Shown here: positions 18,390 to 26,701 of the stretch, one piece after another
How the letters are laid out: every line of letters begins with the position of its first letter
Numbering within the stretch: the stretch's first letter is position 1
Assembly: GCA_009780415.1 (NCBI GenBank)
Contig: WRAC01000021.1
Location: 1 to 42,028, forward strand
DNA: 42,028 nucleotides
Origin: Defluviitaleaceae bacterium
Lineage (GTDB): Bacteria; Bacillota; Clostridia; Lachnospirales; WRAX01
Direction: 5' to 3'
Notes under the pieces: generated by a model
The model's input: the letters and a program-made list of their open reading frames with translations, nothing else
What the model was told of the DNA's origin: nothing
The model's database searches: none
Program-made: the position numbers and the translations under genes

Positions 18390-18410
18390 ATAGGCTTCAA
18401 TTCAGCCTAT
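18390..18410 (-). other. hairpin between marR and ABC genes
   Basis: A perfect 7-bp inverted repeat with a 7-base loop lies just after the MarR stop codon and ahead of the ABC gene. On the minus strand it is followed by CTATAAT and then the ribosome binding site, not by a T tract, so it is more likely a processing or operator element than a terminator. Confidence 0.35.
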
Positions 18411-18412
18411 GT

Positions 18413-18862
18413 TTACGGTGAATTGATTTCCAAGAATTGCTTTAGTAAACGTAAAAACTCCTTCGCATCGGGTTCACCCATTTCAATAAATGCGCGGGCC
18501 AAGTTTTCCTCCATTTTTCCCGTTTCTATTTTTACTCGTTCACGCCCTGATTCGGTGAGCGTTACAAGAATATTCCGGCGGTTGCTTTTGTCTATATCAC
18601 GTTCAATATGCCCTTTTTTTTCTAACGAGCCAAGTAACGCTGATATCCGCGCCGTACTGCTGTTAAGGGCTGTGCTTAACTCTGACGGCAGGACTGCCGT
18701 TTCTTTCATTGATAAAAAATGAAGCACGAACAGTTCACCCTTGTTTACTCGGTTAATATCTTCCAGCATATGTTTTTGCTTGTTTGACATAATTACTCCA
18801 AATGCATTAATCGCATTTTTCACATAGTCCGGAATATCTTTTATTTTGTTTTCCGATGCCAT
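18413..18862 (-). CDS. MarR-family transcriptional regulator
   Basis: A 149-residue winged-helix protein: N-terminal helices, a recognition region (ALNSSTARISALLGSLEKKGHIERDIDKSNRRNI in several parts) and the basic wing DKSNRRN, then the C-terminal dimerisation helices. The start is placed at ATG 18862 because GGAGGTG lies 6 bases upstream; the frame runs further to 18943 but without a site. First gene of a likely five-gene unit (marR, two ABC subunits, response regulator, kinase), so it probably represses the exporter until a drug-like ligand binds. Confidence 0.85.
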   Translation of the reverse strand: MASENKIKDIPDYVKNAINAFGVIMSNKQKHMLEDINRVNKGELFVLHFLSMKETAVLPSELSTALNSSTARISALLGSLEKKGHIERDIDKSNRRNILVTLTESGRERVKIETGKMEENLARAFIEMGEPDAKEFLRLLKQFLEINSP

Positions 18863-18914
18863 GCTTTGCACCTCCATCACATAACTAACATATAAGATAA
18901 TTAACAGTATTAAT

Positions 18915-18943
18915 AATATACAGTATTCTTTATGATGTGTCAA
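18915..18943 (-). promoter_or_regulatory. marR promoter with direct repeats
   Basis: On the minus strand TTGACA (18938-18943), a 17-base spacer and TATATT (18915-18920). The octamer AATACTGT occurs twice at a 16-base interval across the spacer and -10 region, a candidate MarR autoregulatory operator. Confidence 0.65.
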
Positions 18944-19016
18944 GAATTATTTTAAATATCTTGCGGTTTTGAGATAATAAATAATGGGGATAATTAACAT
19001 ATTGGAGGTGCCGCTG

Positions 19017-19163
19017 TTGAATAACGATAAAAAAGCAAAACAGGGTAAATCACAAAAAGAAATGAAGCTCATATGGAAATACAGCCCCGACGGCGTATCT
19101 TTGCAAAAGATTATGGAAAAAAACGTTGTTTCGTATGTTGATGCGCGCATAAAGGACAATTGA
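19017..19163 (+). CDS. 48-residue basic microprotein before the recombinase
   Basis: TTG start at 19017 preceded by TTGGAGGTG with good spacing, 48 residues, Lys/Gln-rich first half and then KLIWKYSPDGVSLQKIMEKN, a small predicted helix. I do not recognise the family. It ends 75 bases before the serine recombinase start and reads in the same direction, so it may be a small accessory factor of the element such as a directionality or regulatory protein; this is inference from position only. Confidence 0.5.
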   Translation: MNNDKKAKQGKSQKEMKLIWKYSPDGVSLQKIMEKNVVSYVDARIKDN

Positions 19164-19166
19164 TTC

Positions 19167-19195
19167 TTGAATAAGCGGTTACCTTGATGTATAAT
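19167..19195 (+). promoter_or_regulatory. recombinase promoter
   Basis: TTGAAT at 19167-19172, a 17-base spacer and a perfect TATAAT at 19190-19195, 44 bases ahead of the recombinase start. This gives the recombinase its own vegetative-type promoter. I saw no sigma-E or sigma-K type sequence in its place. Confidence 0.65.
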
Positions 19196-19238
19196 GGTTA
19201 TTGATGGGTAATTGCTTATTTTCGATTGGAGGTCTTTA

Positions 19239-20861
19239 ATGAATCGAACAATAAGCAGTTATGAAAGAACTTGGAAAGCGGCTTCGTATATCCGTTTGTC
19301 GAAGGAAGATGAAAAGGCAAAAGGGGGTATTAGGGAAAGCGAAAGTATCTTAAACCAAAGGAATTTATTACTCGGCTACATAAATGATAATAACTTTACT
19401 TTGGTAAAAGAGTACGTTGATGACGGCGTTAGCGGCACGACGTTCGACAGGCCTCAGTTCAACGCAATGATAGAGGACATTGAGCGAGGGCTTATTAACA
19501 TGGTCATAACGAAGGACATGTCGCGGCTTGGCAGGGATTATATACAAGCCGGTCATTACATGGAGCAGTATTTTCCGTCTAAAAATGTGCGATACATTTC
19601 CTTGCTGGATAATATCGACACGTATTTGGACAGCAGTAACAACGACATCGCTCCTTTCAAGGCAATTCTTAACGATATGTACTCTAAGGATATTTCTAAG
19701 AAAATACGAAGCGTTCTTAAAAGTAAAAAAGAACAAGGGAAATTCGTGGGCAGAGCTGCCCCGTACGGCTATCAAAAATCGCCGGAAGATAAGCATAAAC
19801 TCGTAGTTGACCCTATTGCCGGCTTGGTTGTTGAAAGAGTGTTTTCCCTATTTCTAAGCGGCAAAGGCGTTTGTCAAATCGCTGATATGCTGTCTCAGGA
19901 CGGCGTTCCGATACCATCCGTTCACAATAAGATAAAGGTTGGAAACGCCGGAATGTCGTATGGGTTGTGGTCGCACACCGGGGTAAGAAGGCTTCTTCAA
20001 AACGAGGTCTACACCGGAACGTTAATTCAGAATAAGTACAAGAAGCTGAATTACAAGTCCAAAAAGCTGGTTCAGACAGACCCCTCCGTATGGATAATGA
20101 CCCCGGAAGCCCATGAGCGGATAATTTCCCATGATGATTTCCAGAAAGCCCAAAGGCTGCTTGAGGTTACATCGCATCTCAAGCCGTCGAAGCACAGATA
20201 CTTATTATCCGGGCTTCTGAAATGCCATGATTGCGGCTCCTATATATCCCTTACGCCTAAGGATAAGAAATACGGGCAGATATACGGGAGATGCGGAAGA
20301 TATATTGAATACCATAAATTCGGGCTATGTACGACTCACTCTTTCAACTATACGAAATTGGAAGACGCGGTGGTAAAAAAAGTAAGAGAGCTGTGTGCCA
20401 GATATGTTGACCCCGAAAGCGTAAATTTAATATATGCAGACGCTAAACGCAATAAAAGCAGCGCTGAAGCTAAAATCAAGCTTCTGGAAAAGGAACTGTC
20501 CAAAGCGGAGAAGCGCATAGATTTACTTTATGACGATAGGGTCAATGGGGTAATTTCCGTAGAGAACTTCAAACGCTTGTCACAGAAAGCCAACGAGGAT
20601 TGTCAGCGAATAAAAAATCAACTGGATGAGCTGAACGAAGCAGCAGGCGATAATCCGAGTAAGGGCAAGCAGGAGCGTATTATCCGGGAATTTCTTTCGC
20701 TGGAAGAACCTACGCAGGCAATCATGGCGCAGTTAATCAACAGGATTGAGATTTACGAAAACCAGAACAATTCACAGTTTATAGAGATTTGCTTCGTGTT
20801 TCCAGAGCTTCAGGTTATGTTAAATCAGGAGAACGGATTACTTGGTAACATCGGACAATAA
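19239..20861 (+). CDS. large serine recombinase (site-specific integrase)
   Basis: A 540-residue large serine recombinase. The resolvase catalytic domain (about 14-165) has nucleophile Ser21 (YIRLSKED), DDGVSGTTFDRP and TKDMSRLGRDY. A Recombinase domain follows (PYGYQKSPEDKH ... GVRRLLQNEVYTGTLIQNK). A zinc ribbon (GLLKCHDCGSY ... GRCGRY ... GLCTTH) precedes a coiled coil (about 400-475). Such enzymes integrate and excise phages, transposons and the skin-type elements of sporulation genes using short att cores. ATG 19239 follows GGAGG. Its last codons coincide with the point where spoIVB on the other strand loses similarity, so this is the terminal gene of an inserted element. Confidence 0.9.
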   Translation: MNRTISSYERTWKAASYIRLSKEDEKAKGGIRESESILNQRNLLLGYINDNNFTLVKEYVDDGVSGTTFDRPQFNAMIEDIERGLINMVITKDMSRLGRDYIQAGHYMEQYFPSKNVRYISLLDNIDTYLDSSNNDIAPFKAILNDMYSKDISKKIRSVLKSKKEQGKFVGRAAPYGYQKSPEDKHKLVVDPIAGLVVERVFSLFLSGKGVCQIADMLSQDGVPIPSVHNKIKVGNAGMSYGLWSHTGVRRLLQNEVYTGTLIQNKYKKLNYKSKKLVQTDPSVWIMTPEAHERIISHDDFQKAQRLLEVTSHLKPSKHRYLLSGLLKCHDCGSYISLTPKDKKYGQIYGRCGRYIEYHKFGLCTTHSFNYTKLEDAVVKKVRELCARYVDPESVNLIYADAKRNKSSAEAKIKLLEKELSKAEKRIDLLYDDRVNGVISVENFKRLSQKANEDCQRIKNQLDELNEAAGDNPSKGKQERIIREFLSLEEPTQAIMAQLINRIEIYENQNNSQFIEICFVFPELQVMLNQENGLLGNIGQ

Positions 20862-22038
20862 CATGCGTTACGGCCCCGATAAGGCGGCCGTTTTGTATTA
20901 TAGGGCAGCCGCTCATACCCTGAACTATGCCGTTTGTGCGCGTTATCAGCTCTTGGTCGGTAATACGTATAACCATGCCTTTGGATTCGTCGGCGGCATA
21001 GCGGTTTACGCGCTCGATGTATATATCAAACTGCTTGATCTCATTGCCGCTTACGTTTGAGAGTATCACAGCCGGGCCCTCGCGCACTTCGCCCTGGAGC
21101 GCTATGCGCATGGTTTGCGCCGGAAGCTGCCGGTAACCGGTGTTTATGGTGCCATACAGGCCCACGGCGGTATTTTCGGTGATAACGCCTATCGCGCTGT
21201 CCCTGTTTACCTCGCCTACCAGTTCTCCGGGATTACCGCTCTTACCCTTTTTAACGGCAACAATGTCCGTATGGTACAATCGCCCATCCTTCACAGGAAT
21301 CAGCTGTTTTGTGTCTACATCCACCACCCCGTGCCCCAATGCGGCAAAACGCGAATTGGCGGGGTTATAATATGTTATTGTGCCGATGCCTTTTGTCGAG
21401 TCGCGTATCCACAGCCCCAGCTTGTTTTTGCCGTCCTCGGCGGATACGGCGCATGTAACCGTGACAGCCATGTTCTGCCCCGCCCGTTTAATTGTAAGCT
21501 CAACGGCGCTGCCCGGCGGAAGCGATTCCAGATAAGCGGAGAACTGCCTGTGGTCTTTTATTTCCACATTATCGGCCTTTAACAATATATCGCCTGATTT
21601 TATCAAACCCTCGCACGGGCGCGAGGCCGTGCCGTCCGCCAGAACCACCGCGCCCGTCCCAAGCACCATCAGCCCGGTTGTGTCAATCCTTATGCCAACG
21701 GTCATCCCGACGGGCACAATCTCTATATCAGGCAAAATATCAACCGCGACGCTTTTAACGGGAACCCCGAACAGGGAGAGGGTCATCTCCGCCGTCTCTA
21801 TATATATGTTCTCTAAAACGGGCGAATCAATTTGGTAAGCCGCCGTTACGGCCGCGGTCTCCTCAACGCGCGCCCTAAACGGCCCCGCCTGTCCGCGCGT
21901 AGTTAAACCGCCGCCGGAAAGGAAAATATGGTCCGGGAATGTACGCACCGAAGCGGCTGTATATGTCATTAATGAACATAAAAAAAGAACAACTGAAAAA
22001 CCAAAAAAAAGCTTGCGGCCAAAGCGGGATTTTAACAT
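20815..22038 (-). pseudogene. spoIVB: spoIVB, stage IV sporulation protease, 3' end cut by recombinase element
   Basis: SpoIVB is the forespore-made S55 serine protease that crosses the intermembrane space and triggers pro-sigma-K processing. The protein has an N-terminal membrane anchor (about 8-30), a PDZ domain (about 135-200: SGDILLKADNVEI, PPGSAVELTI) and the S55 peptidase domain with His236 (ALGHG) and Ser376 (GMSGCP). It is normal through GAVTHV (Thr391), then reads 14 unrelated or uncertain residues and stops at 20815, inside the recombinase gene on the other strand. The family normally continues with a VNDP...GYG segment of some 20-35 residues that is missing. ATG 22038 follows GGGGAGG and lies 33 bases after the phosphoesterase. 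Activity of the shortened product is doubtful; excision might restore it. Confidence 0.85.
20854..20862. other. probable attachment core, element end in spoIVB
   Basis: Read on the minus strand, SpoIVB follows its family through GAVTHV (codon 393 = 20860-20862) and then possibly I-V, after which the sequence is unrelated. The recombinase stop codon is at 20859-20861. The overlap GACAATAAC could belong both to the gene and to the element, as a shared core would. The partner site is outside the window or lost. Confidence 0.5.
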
Positions 22039-22071
22039 GGAAACATACCTCCCCGAAGTATGTTAACCAGT

Positions 22072-23007
22072 TTATAACTCCGCTATACCGGAAGCCTTAT
22101 AAACATCACAGGCCTTATGCCACACATTGTTTGAAAACGGCTGTCCGTATTCGCCCGCCTCAGCCGCGATTTTCTCCGCTGTTTCTATAAGGATTGTGAC
22201 ATGATCCTCAGCCAGCTCCAAATGCTCTGTAATGATGTCGCTCCAGTGCGGAGCGGCTTTGTATAAACCCGATGCGCGCAGTGATTCAACCGCCCGGCTT
22301 ATATCGTACGGCACCCTGCGTTCCTCTGCAAGCCATTTATTATTTTTGCGCTTAATAATACTGTATGCGGCGGTATTATCGAAATCCAGCGCCATGCCGC
22401 AGGAACCGGGATTAAGGAGCAGCTTGCCCTTGCCGTGCCAATGCCATTGTATATGCGTATGCCCGAAGAGATAAGCCCCGTCCGGCAAGCCGTCAAGCAG
22501 CGCCGACAATTTATAATCCCCCGTTAATATATAATCCGCGCGGCCCTGATAATAGCTGCGGTTAAACGGTTGTTCCTTCATATTCCTGTAATAGTTCCGG
22601 CTGCTCATTAACATAACGGACGTGCCTTTAAAAACATGGCCCGGCATGTGAAAGGCACGCACAAACCCGCCATCCGCATGAAATCCGGCCTCTATCGGCA
22701 AATCCGCAAAAAAACGCGCGTTTTCCTCCGTCAGCCGTTCATGGTTCCAGTACAGAGACGCCATTTGCGCGACGGTCCATGTATTTTTATCCGGGTTCAA
22801 GCCGCGCATATAATCCTCTTTATTACCGCGCACAGCTATTGCGTCCGGCCTTCGTATGGCATCCGCAACCTCGTTCGGAAACGGCATATCCAAATAATAA
22901 TCGCCTAAAAAAACAAACCGCTCCGCTCCGGCGCGTTCCGCGTCGGCTAAAACGGCAAGCAGGGCATGAAGGTTTCCATGGATGTCGGAAATAATCGCAA
23001 TTTTCAT
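22072..23007 (-). CDS. calcineurin-like metallophosphoesterase
   Basis: A 311-residue protein with the metallophosphoesterase motif series: DIHGN at residues 8-12, GDYYLD, GNKED, and C-terminal GHTHIQW, with NPGSCG near 200. These bind a di-metal centre that hydrolyses phosphoesters. The family includes YfcE and MJ0936-like phosphodiesterases; the substrate cannot be read from sequence. It is the first gene of a two-gene unit with spoIVB (33 bases apart), an unusual partner, and is divergent from the SIMPL gene. Confidence 0.8.
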   Translation of the reverse strand: MKIAIISDIHGNLHALLAVLADAERAGAERFVFLGDYYLDMPFPNEVADAIRRPDAIAVRGNKEDYMRGLNPDKNTWTVAQMASLYWNHERLTEENARFFADLPIEAGFHADGGFVRAFHMPGHVFKGTSVMLMSSRNYYRNMKEQPFNRSYYQGRADYILTGDYKLSALLDGLPDGAYLFGHTHIQWHWHGKGKLLLNPGSCGMALDFDNTAAYSIIKRKNNKWLAEERRVPYDISRAVESLRASGLYKAAPHWSDIITEHLELAEDHVTILIETAEKIAAEAGEYGQPFSNNVWHKACDVYKASGIAEL

Positions 23008-23030
23008 AGCTGAATTTTAACATAAAAAAA

Positions 23031-23050
23031 TTTTTACATCAATGTAAAAA
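23031..23050. repeat. 20-bp perfect inverted repeat in divergent promoter region
   Basis: Two 9-base arms (TTTTTACAT and its complement) are separated by CA, midway between the divergent phosphoesterase and SIMPL genes. It may be an operator for either; no adjacent regulator gene is present. Confidence 0.5.
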
Positions 23051-23121
23051 ATCACATGGAACAAATCGCGGTACGCTGCGTTATTAATAAATGTAACAAA
23101 ATTTAAACCAGGAGGAACAAA

Positions 23122-23931
23122 ATGAGAAAGAAAATTTTAAAAACCGCCGCGGCACTCACGCTGGTAATGGCGCTGACGGCACCGATGACGCTGAACGTTT
23201 TAGCCGCGCAAGTAGCGATACCGCCCGACGGCACCATAACCGTGCAATTGGTATCGCAGAACGATTCTTGGGATCCTTGGAGAACCGGTAACATCAGCGT
23301 AAACGGCAACGGTGTTGTAAAAGCCGACCCGGATATGGCCGTGGTTCAAGTCGGCGTCAACCTTAGAGGCGCAACGGCGAAGGAAGCCCAAACTGAGGTA
23401 GCCGAGAAAATCAACGCGATCGTAAAAGCGGTGGTTGCTCTCGGAGTGGACGAAAAGGACATTCAGACGACCGGCTTTTGGATGTGGCCCGAGTATGACT
23501 GGAACCAGATGCATATGTTCAGAGACGTACACGAGCCGGTGCTTATCGGTTATACCATTACCCATTCGCTCAACTTAACCGTGCGCGATATTGACGTTGT
23601 CGGCGATGTGATTGAAGCGGCAACGGACGCCGGAGCGAATCAGAATAACGGTGTGTTTTTTGACATAGAGAACCGTGACGAACTGTACATCGAAGCCCTT
23701 GCGCTGGCCATAGCGGACGCTAAGAAAAAAGCCGAGGCCCTTGCCGAAATCCTTGAGGTTGAAGTAGGCGCGCCTGTTTCCGTAAGCGAAAGCTACAGCT
23801 ATTTCGATCCGTGGCGCTCGTTTTCCGGCAGCGGTTACCCGATGGCTATGGCCGATTCCGGCGTAAGGTTGCAAACGGGCCAAATCGAAGTTACCGCCGC
23901 GGTTTTTGTAAATTACATGTACGAGAGGTAA
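23122..23931 (+). CDS. secreted SIMPL-domain protein
   Basis: A 269-residue exported protein. A signal peptide (MRKK, hydrophobic core, cleavage near VLAA at about residue 29) is followed by a SIMPL/DUF541 domain: SVNGNGVVKADPDMAVVQVGV at the start (in two parts), an ALGVDEKDIQTTGF helix-strand, and ALAIADAKKKAEALAEIL near the end. Members bind themselves into rings or act in the envelope; the role in Firmicutes is poorly defined. ATG 23122 follows AGGAGG. A strong terminator follows the gene, so it is monocistronic. Confidence 0.8.
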   Translation: MRKKILKTAAALTLVMALTAPMTLNVLAAQVAIPPDGTITVQLVSQNDSWDPWRTGNISVNGNGVVKADPDMAVVQVGVNLRGATAKEAQTEVAEKINAIVKAVVALGVDEKDIQTTGFWMWPEYDWNQMHMFRDVHEPVLIGYTITHSLNLTVRDIDVVGDVIEAATDAGANQNNGVFFDIENRDELYIEALALAIADAKKKAEALAEILEVEVGAPVSVSESYSYFDPWRSFSGSGYPMAMADSGVRLQTGQIEVTAAVFVNYMYER

Positions 23932-23948
23932 TAATTTATACGCGCAAG

Positions 23949-23979
23949 CCACCGCATACAACATGCGGTGGTTTTTTTT
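23949..23979 (+). terminator. intrinsic terminator
   Basis: A 9-bp GC-rich stem (23949-23957 with 23963-23971), 5-base loop, followed by eight T residues, directly after the SIMPL gene. Confidence 0.9.
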
Positions 23980-24070
23980 GGGAAAAAATCTGTTTTCGGT
24001 TGCATACAACACCTATTATCTGTTAAACTATAGAATTGATACAATAATTATTGCCTAAGGAGTTCTATAA

Positions 24071-26677
24071 ATGAGCATGAAGGGTATTATTGAAAAAATA
24101 TTCGGCACATACAGCGAAAAGGAATTAAAGCGGATTTACCCTATTGTTGATAAAATTGAAGCGCTTGAACCTGAAATGCAAAAATTATCGGACGATGAAT
24201 TGAAAGCCAAAACAGCAGAATTTAAGCGCCGTATGGCAAACGGCGAAACACAGGACGATATAATGCCCGAGGCCTATGCCGCCGTGCGTGAGGCGGGCAT
24301 CCGCGCCATAGGGCAGAGAGCTTTCCGCGCGCAGCTTATCGGCGGCGTTATCCTGTTCCAGGGGCGCGTGGCGGAGATGAAAACCGGTGAGGGAAAGACC
24401 CTTACCTGCGTATTCCCGTCGTACCTTCACGCGCTGGCGGAGAAAGGCGTCCATGTCGTTACGGTCAACGAATACCTGGCAAAATACCAGGGCGAGTGGA
24501 TGGCAAAAATCCACGCTATGCTTGACCTGACCGTCGGCACCATCTTCCACGCCCTTACCCCGGACGAACGCCGCCAGGCATACGGATGCGATATTACCTA
24601 CGCCACAAACAACGAGCTGGGCTTTGACTATCTGCGCGACAACATGGTTGTTTATAAAGAGGACCAAGTTCTGCGCAGCCTGCATTACGCCATTATCGAC
24701 GAGGCGGACTCCATCCTGATAGACGAGGCGCGTACGCCGCTTATTATCTCCGGTTCCGGCAACAAAAGCACGCAGCTGTATAAAGTAGCCGACAGCTTTG
24801 CGAAGGGCCTTAAAAAAGGCCGCATCATAAACGAGGACGAGGCCATGAACCCTCTTATGCGCGTTGAGCTGAAAGAGGAGGGCGATTTTTACGTTGATGA
24901 AAAACAGAAAACCGCGACCCTCACCCAAGACGGCATAAGAAAGGCCGAGCGGTTCTTCGCCGTGGAGAATATTTCGGATCCCGACAACCTTGAAATCATG
25001 CACCATATAAACAATGCCCTGAAAGCCTGCTACACCATGCACCGCGACCAGAACTACGTGGTTGACGAAAAGCGCGAGATCGTTATAGTAGACGAGTTCA
25101 CGGGCCGCCTGATGCCCGGGCGGCGCTATTCCGACGGCCTGCACCAAGCCATTGAAGCCAAGGAAAATGTGACTGTTAACCGCGAATCACGCACCCTTGC
25201 GACCATAACATTCCAGAATTTCTTCAACAAGTATTACAAAAAAGCCGGCATGACGGGTACCGCGCTGACCGAGGAAAACGAGTTCCGCGAGATTTACGGC
25301 ATGGACGTTGTTGTCGTGCCAACGAACAAGCCCATGATACGCAAAGATTTGTCCGACATGGTTTACAAGACCGAGGCGGCAAAGTTCCGCGCCGTTGTAG
25401 AGGACACATACGAGTGCCACCAGCGCAGGCAGCCCGTCCTTATCGGTACCATCACCATTGAAAAATCCGAGGAGCTAAGCAAGCTCCTAAAGAAACGCGG
25501 CATACCCCACCAGGTGCTGAACGCCAAATACCACGAGAAGGAAGCCGAGATCGTAGCGCTGGCGGGCCAGCCGGGCGCGGTAACCATCGCCACAAACATG
25601 GCCGGGCGCGGTACGGACATTATGCTTGGCCCGGGCGTAACGGAGCTGGGCGGCCTTAAAATAGTCGGCACGGAACGCCACGAATCCCGCCGTATAGACA
25701 ACCAGCTGCGCGGGCGCGCGGGCCGTCAGGGCGACCCCGGTCTTTCGCGGTTTTATATCGCGCTGGAGGACGACCTGATGCGGCTGTTCGGTTCCGAGCG
25801 CATAAAGGGTATGCTGGAGACCCTCGGCCTCAAGGAAGATGACCCCATCGAAAACAAAATGCTGTCCGGCGCAATCGAAAACGCCCAGAAAAAGGTTGAG
25901 AGCAACAACTTCGGCATACGTAAGCACCTCCTGGACTACGACCGCGTAATGAACGAGCAGCGCGAGATTATATACGGCGAGCGCAAGCGCGTCCTTTTAG
26001 GCGAAAACCTGCGCGAAACCATCATGAACATGATGAAATCCATTATAGAGGACGCCGTGAAACGCTGCGCCGGTGACGCCCAGTATCCGGAGGATTGGAA
26101 TATTAAATCCCTTAGCGATTCCATCTGCCCAATGCTTGGCATACCGTCTCTGGTCTTTACCTTAGAGGAGCAGCAAAAGCTTACCGTATCGGGTCTGAGC
26201 GACCAATTATTCGAAATAGGAAAGTCACGTTACGAAAAGCGCGAAAAAGAATTTCAGCAGAATGCCCCGGAAGGCGAGGAGGACCCCTTCCGCGAGCTGG
26301 AGCGTATTATAATGCTGAAGGTCGTTGACCAGAAGTGGATGGATCATCTGGACGACATGGATCAAATGCGCCAGGGTATATCCCTCCGCGCCTACGCCCA
26401 GAAAGACCCCCTCACCGAATACCGTTTCCTTAGCTACGACATGTTCAACGAGCTGAGCGAAAACATCAAAAAAGATACCGTTCGCATCCTTTCCAACATG
26501 CGCACGGCTCAGCAGCCCATGAAACGCGAGCAAGTGGCCAAGCCCCACTCCACCAACAAAGACGAGGGCGTCTCCCGCGGCCCCGTCCGCCGCTCCGAGG
26601 CCAAAATCGGGCGGAATGACTCTTGCAATTGCGGGAGCGGGAAGAAGTATAAGCATTGCTGCGGGATGGGGAAGTAA
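24071..26677 (+). CDS. secA: SecA preprotein translocase ATPase
   Basis: An 868-residue SecA, the motor of the Sec export pathway at the cytoplasmic membrane. Visible features: GEGKT Walker A in the first nucleotide-binding domain, [19 protein letters not shown], the substrate cross-linking region (about 225-375), GRGTDIMLG and the [12 protein letters not shown] helicase motif in the second domain, the helical scaffold, and a C-terminal zinc-binding [14 protein letters not shown] that binds SecB or ribosomes. Length and domain order are normal. ATG 24071 follows AAGGAG at 24056-24061. It is followed by prfB after 24 bases, a common clostridial arrangement. Confidence 0.95.
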   Translation: MSMKGIIEKIFGTYSEKELKRIYPIVDKIEALEPEMQKLSDDELKAKTAEFKRRMANGETQDDIMPEAYAAVREAGIRAIGQRAFRAQLIGGVILFQGRVAEMKTGEGKTLTCVFPSYLHALAEKGVHVVTVNEYLAKYQGEWMAKIHAMLDLTVGTIFHALTPDERRQAYGCDITYATNNELGFDYLRDNMVVYKEDQVLRSLHYAIIDEADSILIDEARTPLIISGSGNKSTQLYKVADSFAKGLKKGRIINEDEAMNPLMRVELKEEGDFYVDEKQKTATLTQDGIRKAERFFAVENISDPDNLEIMHHINNALKACYTMHRDQNYVVDEKREIVIVDEFTGRLMPGRRYSDGLHQAIEAKENVTVNRESRTLATITFQNFFNKYYKKAGMTGTALTEENEFREIYGMDVVVVPTNKPMIRKDLSDMVYKTEAAKFRAVVEDTYECHQRRQPVLIGTITIEKSEELSKLLKKRGIPHQVLNAKYHEKEAEIVALAGQPGAVTIATNMAGRGTDIMLGPGVTELGGLKIVGTERHESRRIDNQLRGRAGRQGDPGLSRFYIALEDDLMRLFGSERIKGMLETLGLKEDDPIENKMLSGAIENAQKKVESNNFGIRKHLLDYDRVMNEQREIIYGERKRVLLGENLRETIMNMMKSIIEDAVKRCAGDAQYPEDWNIKSLSDSICPMLGIPSLVFTLEEQQKLTVSGLSDQLFEIGKSRYEKREKEFQQNAPEGEEDPFRELERIIMLKVVDQKWMDHLDDMDQMRQGISLRAYAQKDPLTEYRFLSYDMFNELSENIKKDTVRILSNMRTAQQPMKREQVAKPHSTNKDEGVSRGPVRRSEAKIGRNDSCNCGSGKKYKHCCGMGK

Positions 26678-26701
26678 AAATAATTCTTTAGGGGTGAAGA
26701 T

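Noticed and set aside
18947-19159. 70-codon minus-strand ORF
   Set aside because: It is the antisense shadow of the plus-strand 48-residue ORF, which has a strong ribosome binding site.
18944-19238. Remaining 3' end of spoIVB at the left edge of a small recombinase-only element
   Set aside because: I looked on the minus strand of this and other intergenic gaps for the VNDP...GYG segment and found none, so the element is larger than the recombinase unit or its far end is lost.
24185-25147. 320-codon minus-strand ORF across secA
   Set aside because: Antisense frame of a highly conserved gene; composition is biased and no motif is present.
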